From: Lachnospiraceae bacterium
GTDB lineage: Bacteria > Bacillota > Clostridia > Lachnospirales > Anaerotignaceae
Reading direction: 5' to 3'
Length of the DNA stretch: 64,000 nt
NCBI GenBank assembly: GCA_910576545.1
Contig: CAJTKM010000004.1
Span: 62,001-126,000 of the forward strand
A program made the position numbers and the translations under genes. How positions within the stretch are numbered: position 1 is the stretch's first letter; each line of letters starts with the position of its first letter. The notes under the pieces are model-generated. The model worked only from the letters and a program-made list of their open reading frames with translations. It was not told the DNA's origin and did no database searches. Below, piece after piece: positions 7,161-16,090 of this stretch.

Positions 7161-9299
7161 TTATTCTTCTTCCTCCTGCGGCATTTCTTTCACAAAGCCG
7201 CACTTCTCATTGGAACAGACGATTTTCGGGTTTTTACGCCCCTTGATTTCCAGAAAGCTGCCGCAGTTCGGGCATTTTTCCCCTGTCGGCTTATTCCATG
7301 ACATAAAGCCACATTCCGGGTTATTTTCACAGCCGTAATATACGCGGCCCTTTTTCGTTTTCTTAATCAGCACTTTCGCGCCGCAGTCCGGGCAGTTTAC
7401 GCCAGCAGGCTCGAAATAAGGTTTCGCATTCTGGCAGTCAGGAAAGCCTGGGCAGGCAAGGAATTTCCCATACCGCCCATATTTAATTACCATATTCCTG
7501 CCGCATTTCTCACAGATAACGTCGCTGACCTCGTTCTTAATTTCCACCTTTGCCAGCTTTTCCGTTGCATCGTCCACACAACGTTTGAAATCCGGGTAAA
7601 AGTCGCGAATAATCTGTTTCCACTCCTCATTGCCCATTTCCACCTCGTCCAGACGCTTTTCCATATTTGCAGTGAAATCCACATCAACAATCTCACTGAA
7701 ATAATTTTTCATAATATCGTTCACGACTTCCCCCAGTTCTGTCGGGAAAAGGTTTTTCGCTTCCTTTGTCACATAATTGCGCGCCTGTATGGTCGTCAGC
7801 GTCGGAGCGTATGTGCTGGGGCGGCCTACGCCAATCTCCTCCAGCGTTTTAATCAGCGAAGCATCTGTAAACCGCGCGGGCGGCTGCGTAAAATGCTGTT
7901 CCGGCAGCAGCTCCTCCAGCTGAAGCACATCGCCCTCAGAAAGCTGGGGAATGACTTTATCTTCTTCTTCCTCGCCCTTATTGTAAACCTCCAAAAAGCC
8001 GCTGAAGCGCAGACGTGAGCCGGACGCACGGAAACCATATTCCCCCGCTTCCAGCTTTACAGAAAGCGTATCATACACCGCCGGGCTCATCTGGCTGGCC
8101 ACAAAACGCTCCCAAATCAGCTTATACAGGCGGTACTGGTCTTTGGACAGAGAGTCCTTAATGCTGTCCGGCGTGCGCGTCACGTTCGTCGGGCGGATTG
8201 CCTCATGAGCGTCCTGCGTCCTGCCCTTGGACTTATAGACCACGCGCTCCGGATTTACAAATTCCTCCCCGAAATTCTCCCTGATAAAACCGACTGCGGC
8301 GTCATACGCCTCGTCAGAAATACGGAAGGAGTCTGTTCTAATGTAGGAAACTAGACCGACCGTCCCCTCGCCCTTGATTTGAATACCCTCATACAGCTGC
8401 TGTGCAATCAGCATTGTTTTCTGTGTCGCCATGTTCAGGTGCTTGCTTGCCTCCTGCTGCATGGTGCTGGTGGTAAACGGTGCGACGGGCTTTTTCTGTC
8501 TGCTGCCTGTTTTGACCTCCGTCACACGGAAATCCTGCCCTTCCAGTCTGGAAAGCACTGCATCCGTTTCCGCTTTGTTGGCAAGCTCCATTTTTTTATC
8601 AGGGCTGCCGTAAAACCTTGCGTCAAAATGCTTTCCGTTTTTATCTGCCAGTTTTGCGCCCAGCGTCCAATATTCTTCAGGGATAAATTCGTTGATTTCT
8701 TCCTCCCTGTCACAAATGAGCCGCAGGGCAACAGACTGCACCCTGCCGCCGCTCAGCCCTTTTTTCACCTTTTTCCACAAAAGGTCGCTGACCGTATAGC
8801 CGACGAGCCTATCCAGCACCCGGCGCGCCTGCTGTGCGTCCACCAGATCCATGTCGATATCCCGCGCCTCCGAAATGGAACGCTTGACTGCTGTTTTTGT
8901 AATCTCGTTAAATGTAATGCGGCTGATAGGCTTTTCCTCGTCCAGATTCAGCGCGTGCAGCAGATGCCAGCTGATGGCTTCCCCTTCGCGGTCCGGGTCA
9001 GTTGCAAGGAATACTTTGTCCGCATTTTTCGCATCCCGCCGCAGCTTGCTCAAAAGTTCGCCTTTGCCGCGGATGGTGATATACTTGGGTTCAAAATCAT
9101 TCTCAATGTCGATACTCAGCTGACTTTTCGGCAAATCACGGATATGCCCCATGGAAGCCTCAATTTTATAGCTGCTCCCCAAAAATTTGCCGATGGTCGT
9201 AGCTTTCGCCGGCGATTCCACGATAACCAGATATTTTTTCCCGCTTTTCTTTGCCGCGGGCTTTTTCTTTTTTACACTTTCTGTGGTTCCTTTTGCCAT
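7161..9299 (-). CDS. topA: DNA topoisomerase I
   Basis: A 712-residue type IA topoisomerase that relaxes negative supercoils. A lysine-rich lead precedes the Toprim domain (LVIVESPAKATTIGKFLG from residue 24; acidic triad in ATDPDREGEAISWHL near 100). Core domains follow with the catalytic tyrosine in SYIRTDSFRIS (Tyr319). Three C-terminal zinc ribbons of the four-cysteine type start near residue 590 (CEKCGRN, CPDCGAK, CPNCGSF). ATG 9299 follows AGGTGGAAT; longer upstream in-frame starts would run into dprA. It lies 14 bp downstream of dprA, the standard Firmicutes pair. Confidence 0.98.
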   Translation of the reverse strand: MAKGTTESVKKKKPAAKKSGKKYLVIVESPAKATTIGKFLGSSYKIEASMGHIRDLPKSQLSIDIENDFEPKYITIRGKGELLSKLRRDAKNADKVFLATDPDREGEAISWHLLHALNLDEEKPISRITFNEITKTAVKRSISEARDIDMDLVDAQQARRVLDRLVGYTVSDLLWKKVKKGLSGGRVQSVALRLICDREEEINEFIPEEYWTLGAKLADKNGKHFDARFYGSPDKKMELANKAETDAVLSRLEGQDFRVTEVKTGSRQKKPVAPFTTSTMQQEASKHLNMATQKTMLIAQQLYEGIQIKGEGTVGLVSYIRTDSFRISDEAYDAAVGFIRENFGEEFVNPERVVYKSKGRTQDAHEAIRPTNVTRTPDSIKDSLSKDQYRLYKLIWERFVASQMSPAVYDTLSVKLEAGEYGFRASGSRLRFSGFLEVYNKGEEEEDKVIPQLSEGDVLQLEELLPEQHFTQPPARFTDASLIKTLEEIGVGRPSTYAPTLTTIQARNYVTKEAKNLFPTELGEVVNDIMKNYFSEIVDVDFTANMEKRLDEVEMGNEEWKQIIRDFYPDFKRCVDDATEKLAKVEIKNEVSDVICEKCGRNMVIKYGRYGKFLACPGFPDCQNAKPYFEPAGVNCPDCGAKVLIKKTKKGRVYYGCENNPECGFMSWNKPTGEKCPNCGSFLEIKGRKNPKIVCSNEKCGFVKEMPQEEEE

Positions 9300-9313
9300 A
9301 TTCCACCTCAAAA

Positions 9314-10393
9314 TTAGCTTTCCCTGACGTATCCCGCCTGCGGCACCTTTCGCACCAGCCCGGAGAGTTCCAAAAGGGATAAGATATATTGTATTTCCTG
9401 TATATTCATATGCAGCTTTCTGCAAATCGTTTCCGCCGCGACAGGCGTTCCGTCCTCAATCATGCCATAGACCTTTTCCTCCTCCGGCGAAAGGGACGCA
9501 CCCGCTTTTTTGCGGAAAGCCTCTTTTTCATTTTCCTGATAGGCAATACCCAGTTCAAACAGAATATCGTTTCCTTCCGTTACAATGGGACAGCCCTGTT
9601 TAATCAAAGCGTTTGTACCTTCGCTCAACGCACTTGTCACATTTCCCGGCACAACAAAAACATCCCGCCCGCTTTCCAGCGCAAGGTCCGCCGTAATCAG
9701 CGTTCCGCTTCGTTTTCCCGCCTCCACCACCACAACGATCCGGCTCAGACCGCTGATGATACGGTTGCGGAACGGGAAATTCTTTGGAACTGCCGGCATA
9801 CCTGGCGGATATTCTGAAATGATACAGCCGTTTTCTATAATCCGCTCCATCAGCGCAATATTTTCCGCCGGATAACAGACATCTACGCCGCAGCCCAGTA
9901 CGGCAATCGTCTTTCCTCCGCCGTTCAATATGCCCTTATGTGCCATGCTGTCAATTCCACGCGCCATGCCGCTGACAACCACAATATTTGCCCTTGCCAA
10001 ATCCTTCGCAATACGGCAGGCAACTTCCGCGCCATAGCGTGAACATTTCCTTGCGCCTACGATTGCCACAGTGTCCAAATTTTCATCTGGCAGTTCGCCT
10101 TTCACATATATCCCTACCGGCGGATTATAAATTTCCAGCAGGAGCCCGGGATAGCGAGTGTGGCGGAAGGAATAGAAATCAATCTGTTTTTCTTCCAATT
10201 CTATAATCCAGTCATTTAATGTATCCTCATCTCTGGAGGAAACCAGCTTCTGCACCAGTTTATCGGAAAGCCCGCGGACATCCCTGATTTCAGCGGGCTT
10301 TGCCCGCCAGATGGCCTCCGCACTGCCGAAGTGTTCCAAAAGCAGGTTTGCCCGTTTGAAGCCGATTCCTTCTACACGGGACAGCCAAAGCAT
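9314..10393 (-). CDS. dprA: DNA-processing protein DprA
   Basis: About 360 residues. It protects incoming single-stranded DNA and loads RecA. An N-terminal helical region (LWLSRVEGIGFKRANLLLEH) precedes the Rossmann-like DprA fold with VAIVGARKCSRYGAEVA, VSGMARGIDSMAHKGIL, IAVLGCGVDVCYPAEN and RNRIISGLSRIVVVVEAG, KRSGTLITA. A small winged-helix region (ETICRKLHM) ends the protein. The start is uncertain. The promoter at 10445-10473 puts the transcript start near 10437, excluding the long frame. The AGGAGGGGAG site at 10418-10427 best serves an ATA at 10406-10408; ATG 10391-10393 is the first ordinary start but lies far from it. Confidence 0.93.
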   Translation of the reverse strand: MLWLSRVEGIGFKRANLLLEHFGSAEAIWRAKPAEIRDVRGLSDKLVQKLVSSRDEDTLNDWIIELEEKQIDFYSFRHTRYPGLLLEIYNPPVGIYVKGELPDENLDTVAIVGARKCSRYGAEVACRIAKDLARANIVVVSGMARGIDSMAHKGILNGGGKTIAVLGCGVDVCYPAENIALMERIIENGCIISEYPPGMPAVPKNFPFRNRIISGLSRIVVVVEAGKRSGTLITADLALESGRDVFVVPGNVTSALSEGTNALIKQGCPIVTEGNDILFELGIAYQENEKEAFRKKAGASLSPEEEKVYGMIEDGTPVAAETICRKLHMNIQEIQYILSLLELSGLVRKVPQAGYVRES

Positions 10394-10444
10394 GTAATAT
10401 TCTTCTATTTTGAAACACTCCCCTCCTAATGAGTTACGCACTAT

Positions 10445-10473
10445 ACTATAAATCCTTTGCTGCAAAAATTCAA
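10445..10473 (-). promoter_or_regulatory. Promoter of dprA-topA
   Basis: Minus strand TTGAAT (10468-10473), 17-bp spacer, TATAGT (10445-10450). It limits how far upstream dprA can start. Confidence 0.6.
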
Positions 10474-10545
10474 TAGGATTTTTTCGAGTCTTTTAGAAAT
10501 TTGTGAATGATAGCCCATTTATATAGTTGAATTCGTCTAAATTCA

Positions 10546-10574
10546 TTGCAGTTTTGCTCAAAAATTGATATCAT
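10546..10574 (+). promoter_or_regulatory. Promoter of comM
   Basis: Plus strand TTGCAG (10546-10551), 17-bp spacer, TATCAT (10569-10574), divergent from the dprA promoter. A TTTCCC/GGGAAA stem lies in the leader near 10607-10624. Confidence 0.6.
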
Positions 10575-10659
10575 AGGATTAAATATTCCACAAAAGCCGC
10601 CAGTTCTTTCCCTGTTTCGGGAAATCCTGCGGCAATCCACACAGAAATGAGGCTATCCT

Positions 10660-12192
10660 ATGCTTTCTATATTAAACAGTTCTGCCCTACTGGGAATCGA
10701 AAGCTATCCCGTTGCCGTTGAGGTCGACCTGAGCAATGGTCTGCCCGCCTTTGACATCGTCGGGCTGCCGGATTCCGCTGTTAAGGAATCCCGCGAACGG
10801 GTACGTACAGCAATACGCAATTCCGGACTGCCTTTCCCCGTCAAGCGCATCACAGTCAACCTTGCCCCTGCCGATACCAAAAAGGAAGGCGCATCCTTTG
10901 ACCTGCCGATTGCGCTGGGTATCCTTGCATCTATTGCCGCATTTCCCAAAAACGCGCTGGAAAGCAGCATCTGCACTGGAGAACTCTCTCTGGACGGCTC
11001 CGTTCGTCCAGTTAACGGCGTACTGCCTATGGTTTACGATGCGCAGCATCGTGGCATAAAAAACTGCTTTGTTCCGGCGGAAAATGCCGAAGAAGCTGCC
11101 CTTGTGGAAGGTATGGAGGTATTTCCCGTTCATTCGCTTACAGAGGCAATCGCACATCTTTCCGGAAAGGCAAAAATCCCTCCGTATCAGAAGAACACGG
11201 CTTTCTTCCAGACCGACAGAACAGACGGGGAACTTCTAGATTTCTCTCATGTAAAAGGGCAGGAAAACGCAAAGCGCGCAATGGAACTTGCTGCCGCCGG
11301 AAGCCATAACATTCTGCTGATTGGTCCGCCCGGCTCCGGAAAAACTATGCTGGCAAAACGTCTGCCGAGCATACTGCCCGATTTGAGCTTTGACGAAAGT
11401 ATTGAGATCACAAAAATTTACAGTGTTGCAGGGCTTCTGCGCCAGAAAAATACGCTTATCCGAACGCGGCCATTCCGTTCGCCGCATCATACAATCTCCC
11501 CTTCCGCGCTGACTGGCGGCGGGCGCGTACCGAAACCCGGCGAAATCTCTCTGGCGCATCATGGCGTGCTGTTTCTGGATGAACTGCCGGAATTTCAACG
11601 GAACGCACTGGAGGTCATGCGGCAGCCATTAGAGGACGGGAAAGTAACGATTTCGCGGGTCAACGGCACACTGACATTCCCTTCCGATTTTATGCTTGCA
11701 GCGGCAATGAACCCCTGCCCCTGCGGGTATTTGGGCAACGGCGAGAAATGCCATTGCTCCGCCAATGAAATCGCGAAATACCATAGGAAAATCAGTGGCC
11801 CTCTGCTTGACCGTATCGACCTGATGATAGAGATGCCGCCCGTGGCTTATGACGATTTAGAAAATACCGCACCCGCAGAAACCTCCGCCGCTGTCAGGGA
11901 ACGCGTTGTCCGCGCCCATGCCATACAGCTGGAGCGTTTCCGGGGCGAAGGGATTTATTTCAATTCCCAGATGAACGCCGCTCAAGTGGAAAAATACTGC
12001 CCGCTTGCCGCAAAGGACAGAGATGTTCTGCGTTCCGCCTTTGAACGGCTGGATTTGAGCGCGCGTGCGTACCATAAAATACTTAAGCTTGCACGTACCG
12101 CCGCCGATTTGGACGGTGTGGAACAGATTACCCTGCGGAACCTTCTGGAGGTCCTCCAGTATCGTTCCTTAGACAGGAAATATATGCTTTGA
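10660..12192 (+). CDS. comM: YifB/ComM family Mg-chelatase-like AAA+ ATPase
   Basis: A 510-residue AAA+ protein of the ComM family; in transformable bacteria ComM is a hexameric branch-migration helicase. The N-terminal Lon-like domain (SALLGIESYPVAVEVDLSNG, PAFDIVGLPDSAVKESRERV) is followed by the ATPase: Walker A IGPPGSGKTMLAKRLPSILP near residue 222, Walker B HHGVLFLDELPEF near 305, and a ChlI-like C-terminal domain including AMNPCPCGYLG. ATG 10660 has TGAGG upstream. It sits back to back with dprA, which suggests shared use in DNA uptake or recombination. Confidence 0.95.
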   Translation: MLSILNSSALLGIESYPVAVEVDLSNGLPAFDIVGLPDSAVKESRERVRTAIRNSGLPFPVKRITVNLAPADTKKEGASFDLPIALGILASIAAFPKNALESSICTGELSLDGSVRPVNGVLPMVYDAQHRGIKNCFVPAENAEEAALVEGMEVFPVHSLTEAIAHLSGKAKIPPYQKNTAFFQTDRTDGELLDFSHVKGQENAKRAMELAAAGSHNILLIGPPGSGKTMLAKRLPSILPDLSFDESIEITKIYSVAGLLRQKNTLIRTRPFRSPHHTISPSALTGGGRVPKPGEISLAHHGVLFLDELPEFQRNALEVMRQPLEDGKVTISRVNGTLTFPSDFMLAAAMNPCPCGYLGNGEKCHCSANEIAKYHRKISGPLLDRIDLMIEMPPVAYDDLENTAPAETSAAVRERVVRAHAIQLERFRGEGIYFNSQMNAAQVEKYCPLAAKDRDVLRSAFERLDLSARAYHKILKLARTAADLDGVEQITLRNLLEVLQYRSLDRKYML

Positions 12193-12215
12193 AGCAGAAA
12201 TATAAGGAGTTTTCC

Positions 12216-12899
12216 ATGAAATTATATTCCAAACAACAAATGTCAGAATCCTTTCTGATTGGCACGCTGCTGGCAGTTGTCGGCGGCTTTCTGGACGCTT
12301 ATACATACATCGCAAGGGGCGGCGTATTTGCCAACGCCCAGACAGGCAATATCGTGCTGATGGGCATGAATCTGGCAGAAGGGCGGTGGCTGGATGCCTT
12401 TGCGTGCTTTATCCCGATTTTCGCTTTTGCCTGCGGCGTATTTGTAGATGAATGGATACGCAGGTTTTTCCTGCCGAAGCCGGTGATACACTGGCGGCAG
12501 ATTGTCATTCTTTCCGAAATGCTCCTGCTGTTCATAGTGGCGTTCCTGCCTCTTGGCGGAAAATACGACCTTGTTGCCAATGTTCTGGTGTCCTTCGTCT
12601 GCTCCCTTCAGGCGCAGAGCTTCCGTAAGCTGCACGGGCTGCCCTATGCAACGACTATGTGTACCGGCAATCTCCGCAGCGGCACGGAACACCTTTTCTG
12701 TTTTTCGCAGAATAAAAATACTGCCGAATGTAAAAAAGCCGCCAGCTATTACGGCGTCATATTATTTTTCATATTGGGCGCGGGAATCGGAGCCGTTCTG
12801 ACAAAGCAGTCCGGTCGAACTACCGTTGCTTTCGCCAATCTTTTTCTGCTTTTGGTCTGCGTACTGCTTTCTATCCGCAGCAAAGAAAACGTGGAATAA
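12216..12899 (+). CDS. YoaK family (DUF1275) integral membrane protein
   Basis: 227 residues, about six membrane helices. The DUF1275 signature is clear: GGFLDAYTYIARGGVFANAQ, TGNIVLMG, and later GLPYATTMCTGNLRSGTEHL. The family is widespread and functionally uncharacterised; some members are annotated as membrane proteins linked to formaldehyde or stress operons. ATG 12216 follows ATAAGGAGTTTTCC; an in-frame TTG overlapping the comM stop is less likely. It starts 23 bp after comM and is probably co-transcribed with it. Confidence 0.9.
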   Translation: MKLYSKQQMSESFLIGTLLAVVGGFLDAYTYIARGGVFANAQTGNIVLMGMNLAEGRWLDAFACFIPIFAFACGVFVDEWIRRFFLPKPVIHWRQIVILSEMLLLFIVAFLPLGGKYDLVANVLVSFVCSLQAQSFRKLHGLPYATTMCTGNLRSGTEHLFCFSQNKNTAECKKAASYYGVILFFILGAGIGAVLTKQSGRTTVAFANLFLLLVCVLLSIRSKENVE

Positions 12900-12956
12900 A
12901 TCCGCCAATTTCCGGTTACGCTAACCGTAATGCGAAATCAGAAAGGCGGTTGTTTT

Positions 12957-13124
12957 ATGCGGCTGACAGAACTGGAAAGCGGAATCCCTTCTTCGGAAGC
13001 GTTCCGGGAAAGCACACGCGTTTTTATCCGCTGTACGCGCGGCGGGAGCCAGCAATTCTGCGACAGGGGCTTTGGAAAAATGCGCAATACAGATTTTGAA
13101 CCAATGCATTACAAAGATATCTGA
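12957..13124 (+). CDS. Small ORF of 55 residues, uncertain
   Basis: ATG 12957 has AAAGGCGG seven bases upstream, and the frame ends directly before a strong terminator. The product (LTELESGIPSSEAFREST, then a Cys/Arg-rich middle) matches nothing I know. A CGGTTA/TAACCG stem lies upstream at 12912-12926. It could be a real small protein or chance coding in the gap between two genes. Confidence 0.3.
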   Translation: MRLTELESGIPSSEAFRESTRVFIRCTRGGSQQFCDRGFGKMRNTDFEPMHYKDI

Positions 13125-13125
13125 C

Positions 13126-13158
13126 AAAAAGGAGGGCATAATTTATACCCTCCTTTTT
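13126..13158. terminator. Bidirectional terminator between the small ORF and sigE
   Basis: AAAAAGGAGGG, 11-nt loop, CCCTCCTTTTT, symmetric on both strands. The sigE stop is only 2 bp away, so its main job is probably ending the spoIIGA-sigE transcript. Confidence 0.85.
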
Positions 13159-13160
13159 GC

Positions 13161-13895
13161 TTACATCATTTTATTGATTTCCTTTTTCAGCCGGCTGATA
13201 ATTTTTTTCTCCAAACGCGAAATATATGACTGCGATATCCCCAAAATATCCGCGACCTCCTTCTGTGTCCGTTCCTCTGTTTCCGGCAGAAGCCCGAACC
13301 GCATTTCTACAATGCGCCGTTCCCGTCCGGAAAGCTTCTGCATTGCGTTATTAAGCAGCTCTCTGTCCACTTCGTCCTCGATATTTTTATAAATCACATC
13401 CCCATCTACGCCCAGAATATCCGAAAGCAGAAGCTCATTGCCCTCCCAATCCACATTCAGCGGTTCGTCAATGGAAACCTCCGATTTCGTCTTGCTGTTG
13501 CGCCGCAGATACATTAAAATTTCGTTCTCAATACAGCGGGATGCGTATGTTGCCAGTTTGATTTTTTTGTCCGTTTTGAATGTATTGATTGCTTTAATCA
13601 ACCCAATCGTACCAATGGAAATCAAATCCTCCACGTTGATTCCCGTATTTTCAAACTTCCTCGCGATATAGACGACGAGCCGCAGATTCCGTTCAATCAG
13701 GACGGATTTCACCTTGACGTCGTCCTCCCCGCCCAGCTGCTGCAAAAGCACAGCCTCCTCCTCCGGCTTCAGGGGCGGCGGAAACACATCGCTGCCGCCA
13801 ATATAAAAAACGCCCTCCGCCTTGCCGAACAGCTTGCGCAAAAATACGCCTCCATGATATTTTGCCAAAAACACAAGATATTTCCATTCCTTCAT
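13161..13895 (-). CDS. sigE: RNA polymerase sporulation sigma factor SigE (pro-sigma-E)
   Basis: A 244-residue sigma-70-type factor for early mother-cell transcription. An N-terminal pro-sequence with a hydrophobic stretch ([20 protein letters not shown]) precedes region 2 ([36 protein letters not shown]) and region 4 ([36 protein letters not shown]). Pro-sigma-E is activated by SpoIIGA cleavage, and spoIIGA sits 2 bp upstream, the classic spoIIG arrangement. ATG 13895 has AGGAGG upstream, inside the end of spoIIGA. sigG, often the next gene, is absent; a terminator follows instead. Confidence 0.97.
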   Translation of the reverse strand: MKEWKYLVFLAKYHGGVFLRKLFGKAEGVFYIGGSDVFPPPLKPEEEAVLLQQLGGEDDVKVKSVLIERNLRLVVYIARKFENTGINVEDLISIGTIGLIKAINTFKTDKKIKLATYASRCIENEILMYLRRNSKTKSEVSIDEPLNVDWEGNELLLSDILGVDGDVIYKNIEDEVDRELLNNAMQKLSGRERRIVEMRFGLLPETEERTQKEVADILGISQSYISRLEKKIISRLKKEINKMM

Positions 13896-13897
13896 GC

Positions 13898-14758
13898 TTA
13901 TTCCTCCTTCAATAAACAGGGTGGGAGCAAGCCCTCATATGCCCCTGTAAATGCTTCAAATGTAATGCCCACAAAAATATCACTGTATCGGACTGACATT
14001 TCGCCGAAGCTGATTTCCAGCTGTTCCGCGCGCACGCCCCAGAGTCTGCCGTCCGGATTTCCAAGGCTGGAATATGGCAAAGCGCAAAGCCCAAGCCCTT
14101 CTCTGACGCCCTGCAAAAGCGCGACACTTTCCTCCGGCGTGAAAAGCGGCTGCAAAGCGGCAAATTCCAGCACAGCAACGCCCCTGCCGTCCTCCTGCCG
14201 CAGTCCGTTCCCCGTATCAATCAATGCTCTGCCTTCCGTCCTCCTGCCGCGCCAAAGCACAGAAATCGTACAAAATTCCCGCCGCCGCTGGATATGCGAT
14301 TCTATCCACTTTCCTCCCAGCTTCAGCAAAGCGTACGCCATGCCGACCGACCAGACCAGCATCTGCCAGGGATAAAGCCCCGCATTCCTCCGCAGAATCA
14401 GCCCATGGCCGAACAGTGTCTGCACGTTTGTCAGCGTAAGCAATGCCGCCGCCGCACCGCCCATCAAAAACGAAACTGCCCAGGCCGCAGCAAACAGCCG
14501 CAGCAGGCTTTTTCCACGTTTCGGCAGATACGCCGCTGCAATGCCCGCCGCCATCAGCAGGAGCGAAAACAGAAGTCCGCCATTTCTTCGGAAAAAATAC
14601 AGCCACAGGCAGTAAAGCAGGGCGGAAACGAAACCGCCAAGCAGTATCCGCGCTTTGCCTGCCCGAAAGCCCGCAAGCCTTCCGGCACACCAGAGCAGAA
14701 AGCTGTTCATGCCCCAATTCGTAAAAAATAATACGTCTATGTAAATAGTTGCTTCCAT
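13898..14758 (-). CDS. spoIIGA: Sigma-E processing peptidase SpoIIGA
   Basis: A 286-residue membrane-embedded aspartic protease that cleaves pro-sigma-E after SpoIIR signalling. About five N-terminal membrane helices (from [17 protein letters not shown] to ~140) are followed by a cytosolic aspartic-protease half with the DTGNGL motif (Asp181) and the C-terminal [20 protein letters not shown] segment. It is the first gene of spoIIG, at the end of the division cluster as usual, but here directly after ftsW. ATG 14758 lies behind GGAGGGAAAAG. Confidence 0.95.
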   Translation of the reverse strand: MEATIYIDVLFFTNWGMNSFLLWCAGRLAGFRAGKARILLGGFVSALLYCLWLYFFRRNGGLLFSLLLMAAGIAAAYLPKRGKSLLRLFAAAWAVSFLMGGAAAALLTLTNVQTLFGHGLILRRNAGLYPWQMLVWSVGMAYALLKLGGKWIESHIQRRREFCTISVLWRGRRTEGRALIDTGNGLRQEDGRGVAVLEFAALQPLFTPEESVALLQGVREGLGLCALPYSSLGNPDGRLWGVRAEQLEISFGEMSVRYSDIFVGITFEAFTGAYEGLLPPCLLKEE

Positions 14759-14777
14759 CTTTTCCCTCCATGCCTCT

Positions 14778-14810
14778 ATTATAGACGGGCGGGACGAAAA
14801 AACTTGTCAC
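14778..14810 (-). promoter_or_regulatory. spoIIG promoter with abnormally long spacer
   Basis: Minus strand GTGACA (14805-14810), 21-bp spacer, perfect TATAAT (14778-14783), 20 bp before spoIIGA. The B. subtilis spoIIG promoter, activated by Spo0A, is known for a 22-bp spacer. A TTCGTCC sequence inside the spacer weakly resembles a Spo0A box. Dependence on Spo0A is inference. Confidence 0.6.
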
Positions 14811-14850
14811 TTCTGCTGAATCATGCCAAAAACCACCCGACAAAAAACGC

Positions 14851-14890
14851 AAAAAAAGACCCTCAGCATTATGATCTGAGAGTCTTTTTA
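14851..14890 (-). terminator. Terminator of the mur-ftsW operon
   Basis: Minus strand: AAAAAGACTCTCAG, loop, CTGAGGGTCTTTTTTT, starting 4 bp after the ftsW stop. It shows that spoIIGA-sigE is transcribed separately. Confidence 0.85.
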
Positions 14891-14893
14891 TGG

Positions 14894-16063
14894 TTATCGT
14901 TCCGTTTTTTCGTTCTTTTTGGGATAACGTGAAATATTCAGCAAGATACCGACCATTGCCATCAGGAACATCAGCGACGAGCCGCCGTAGCTGATGAACG
15001 GCAGGGGCTGGCCTGTGTTCGGAATGGTATTCGTTACAACGCCGATGTTGATAATGGACTGGAACGCAATGACCGCGATAATGCCCGTCGCCACAAGCAT
15101 CCCATATGTATCTTTGGCATTCATCGCAATTTTTATGCCCCGCCAGATCAGCACAGTAAACAGCAGTATAACGAAGCCCGCGCCGATGATACCCAGTTCT
15201 TCGCAAATGATTGCAAAAATGATATCATTATACGCCTCCGGCACGAATGTTTTCTGCCGGCTCTGCCCCAGCCCCAGCCCGAACAGCCCGCCAGAAGCAA
15301 TGGCATACAGGGACTGTATGGTCTGGAATCCTTTATCAATCGGGTCGCTCCACGGATCCAGCCATATCATGATACGTCCCAGACGGTACCGGAACTTTTT
15401 CGGTATAATCAGGATTGCGCCAACCGGTATCAGCGCGCCCGCCGCTGCCACGAAATACCATATCCGCGGGCTGGCGATAAACAATATCGTCGCACCCATC
15501 AGCAGTATCAATAGGGCAGAAGAAAAGTTGGAAAGTGCAATCAGCATAACAGGGAAAAACAATATTGCTGACGCCCTGCAAAAGCCCTTCAAATTCCCCA
15601 GTTCCTTCCGATGCTCACTGACGTAGAGGGAAAGAAACAGCGCAATCGCAATTTTCGTAAACTCCGAAGGCTGGAACTGTATCGGTCCCAACTTCAGCCA
15701 GCGCGTCTGCCCGCCAATTTCCTGCCCAAGCGGCGTCAGCAACAGGAGAAGGAACACATTGGAAAGCCAATATGCCAGTGCGGAAAAACGCCTCCAGAAC
15801 GTATAGGGTATGTTCATGCAGAAAATCATCGCGGCAAAGCCAACGACAGCCCATACTCCCTGCCTTTTCAGGAAATAAAACATATCGTAGCCGAATTTTT
15901 CCGTCGTCATCGTCTTATAGTAGCTGGAACTGAACACCATTACGACGCCAAACAGAACCAGAGTCAGCACCACAAACAGCACCGTAAAATCATACCCCAG
16001 CGGCTTGATATATTTTCGCCTGCCCTGCTTTTTTTTCGTTTTGCCCCTCTGCTCTTTCTCCAT
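14894..16063 (-). CDS. ftsW: Lipid II glycosyltransferase FtsW/SpoVE (SEDS family)
   Basis: A 389-residue polytopic SEDS polymerase that joins lipid II into glycan strands. A short basic N-terminus precedes ten helices. SEDS landmarks: TRWLKLGPIQFQPSEFTKIA, the GFQTIQSLYAIASGGLFGLG, LGQSRQK loop, and near the end NTGQPLPFISYGGSSLM. Because it sits next to spoIIG and spore-formers often have both FtsW and SpoVE, it could serve either vegetative division or the spore cortex. ATG 16063 follows GGTGGAAAG. It is the last gene of the mur run. Confidence 0.93.
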   Translation of the reverse strand: MEKEQRGKTKKKQGRRKYIKPLGYDFTVLFVVLTLVLFGVVMVFSSSYYKTMTTEKFGYDMFYFLKRQGVWAVVGFAAMIFCMNIPYTFWRRFSALAYWLSNVFLLLLLTPLGQEIGGQTRWLKLGPIQFQPSEFTKIAIALFLSLYVSEHRKELGNLKGFCRASAILFFPVMLIALSNFSSALLILLMGATILFIASPRIWYFVAAAGALIPVGAILIIPKKFRYRLGRIMIWLDPWSDPIDKGFQTIQSLYAIASGGLFGLGLGQSRQKTFVPEAYNDIIFAIICEELGIIGAGFVILLFTVLIWRGIKIAMNAKDTYGMLVATGIIAVIAFQSIINIGVVTNTIPNTGQPLPFISYGGSSLMFLMAMVGILLNISRYPKKNEKTER

Positions 16064-16090
16064 CTTTCCACCTCTTTTTTTGCCGCTATT

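Noticed and set aside
12912-12926. CGGTTA/TAACCG stem as terminator of the YoaK-type gene
   Set aside because: Only six base pairs and no T run.
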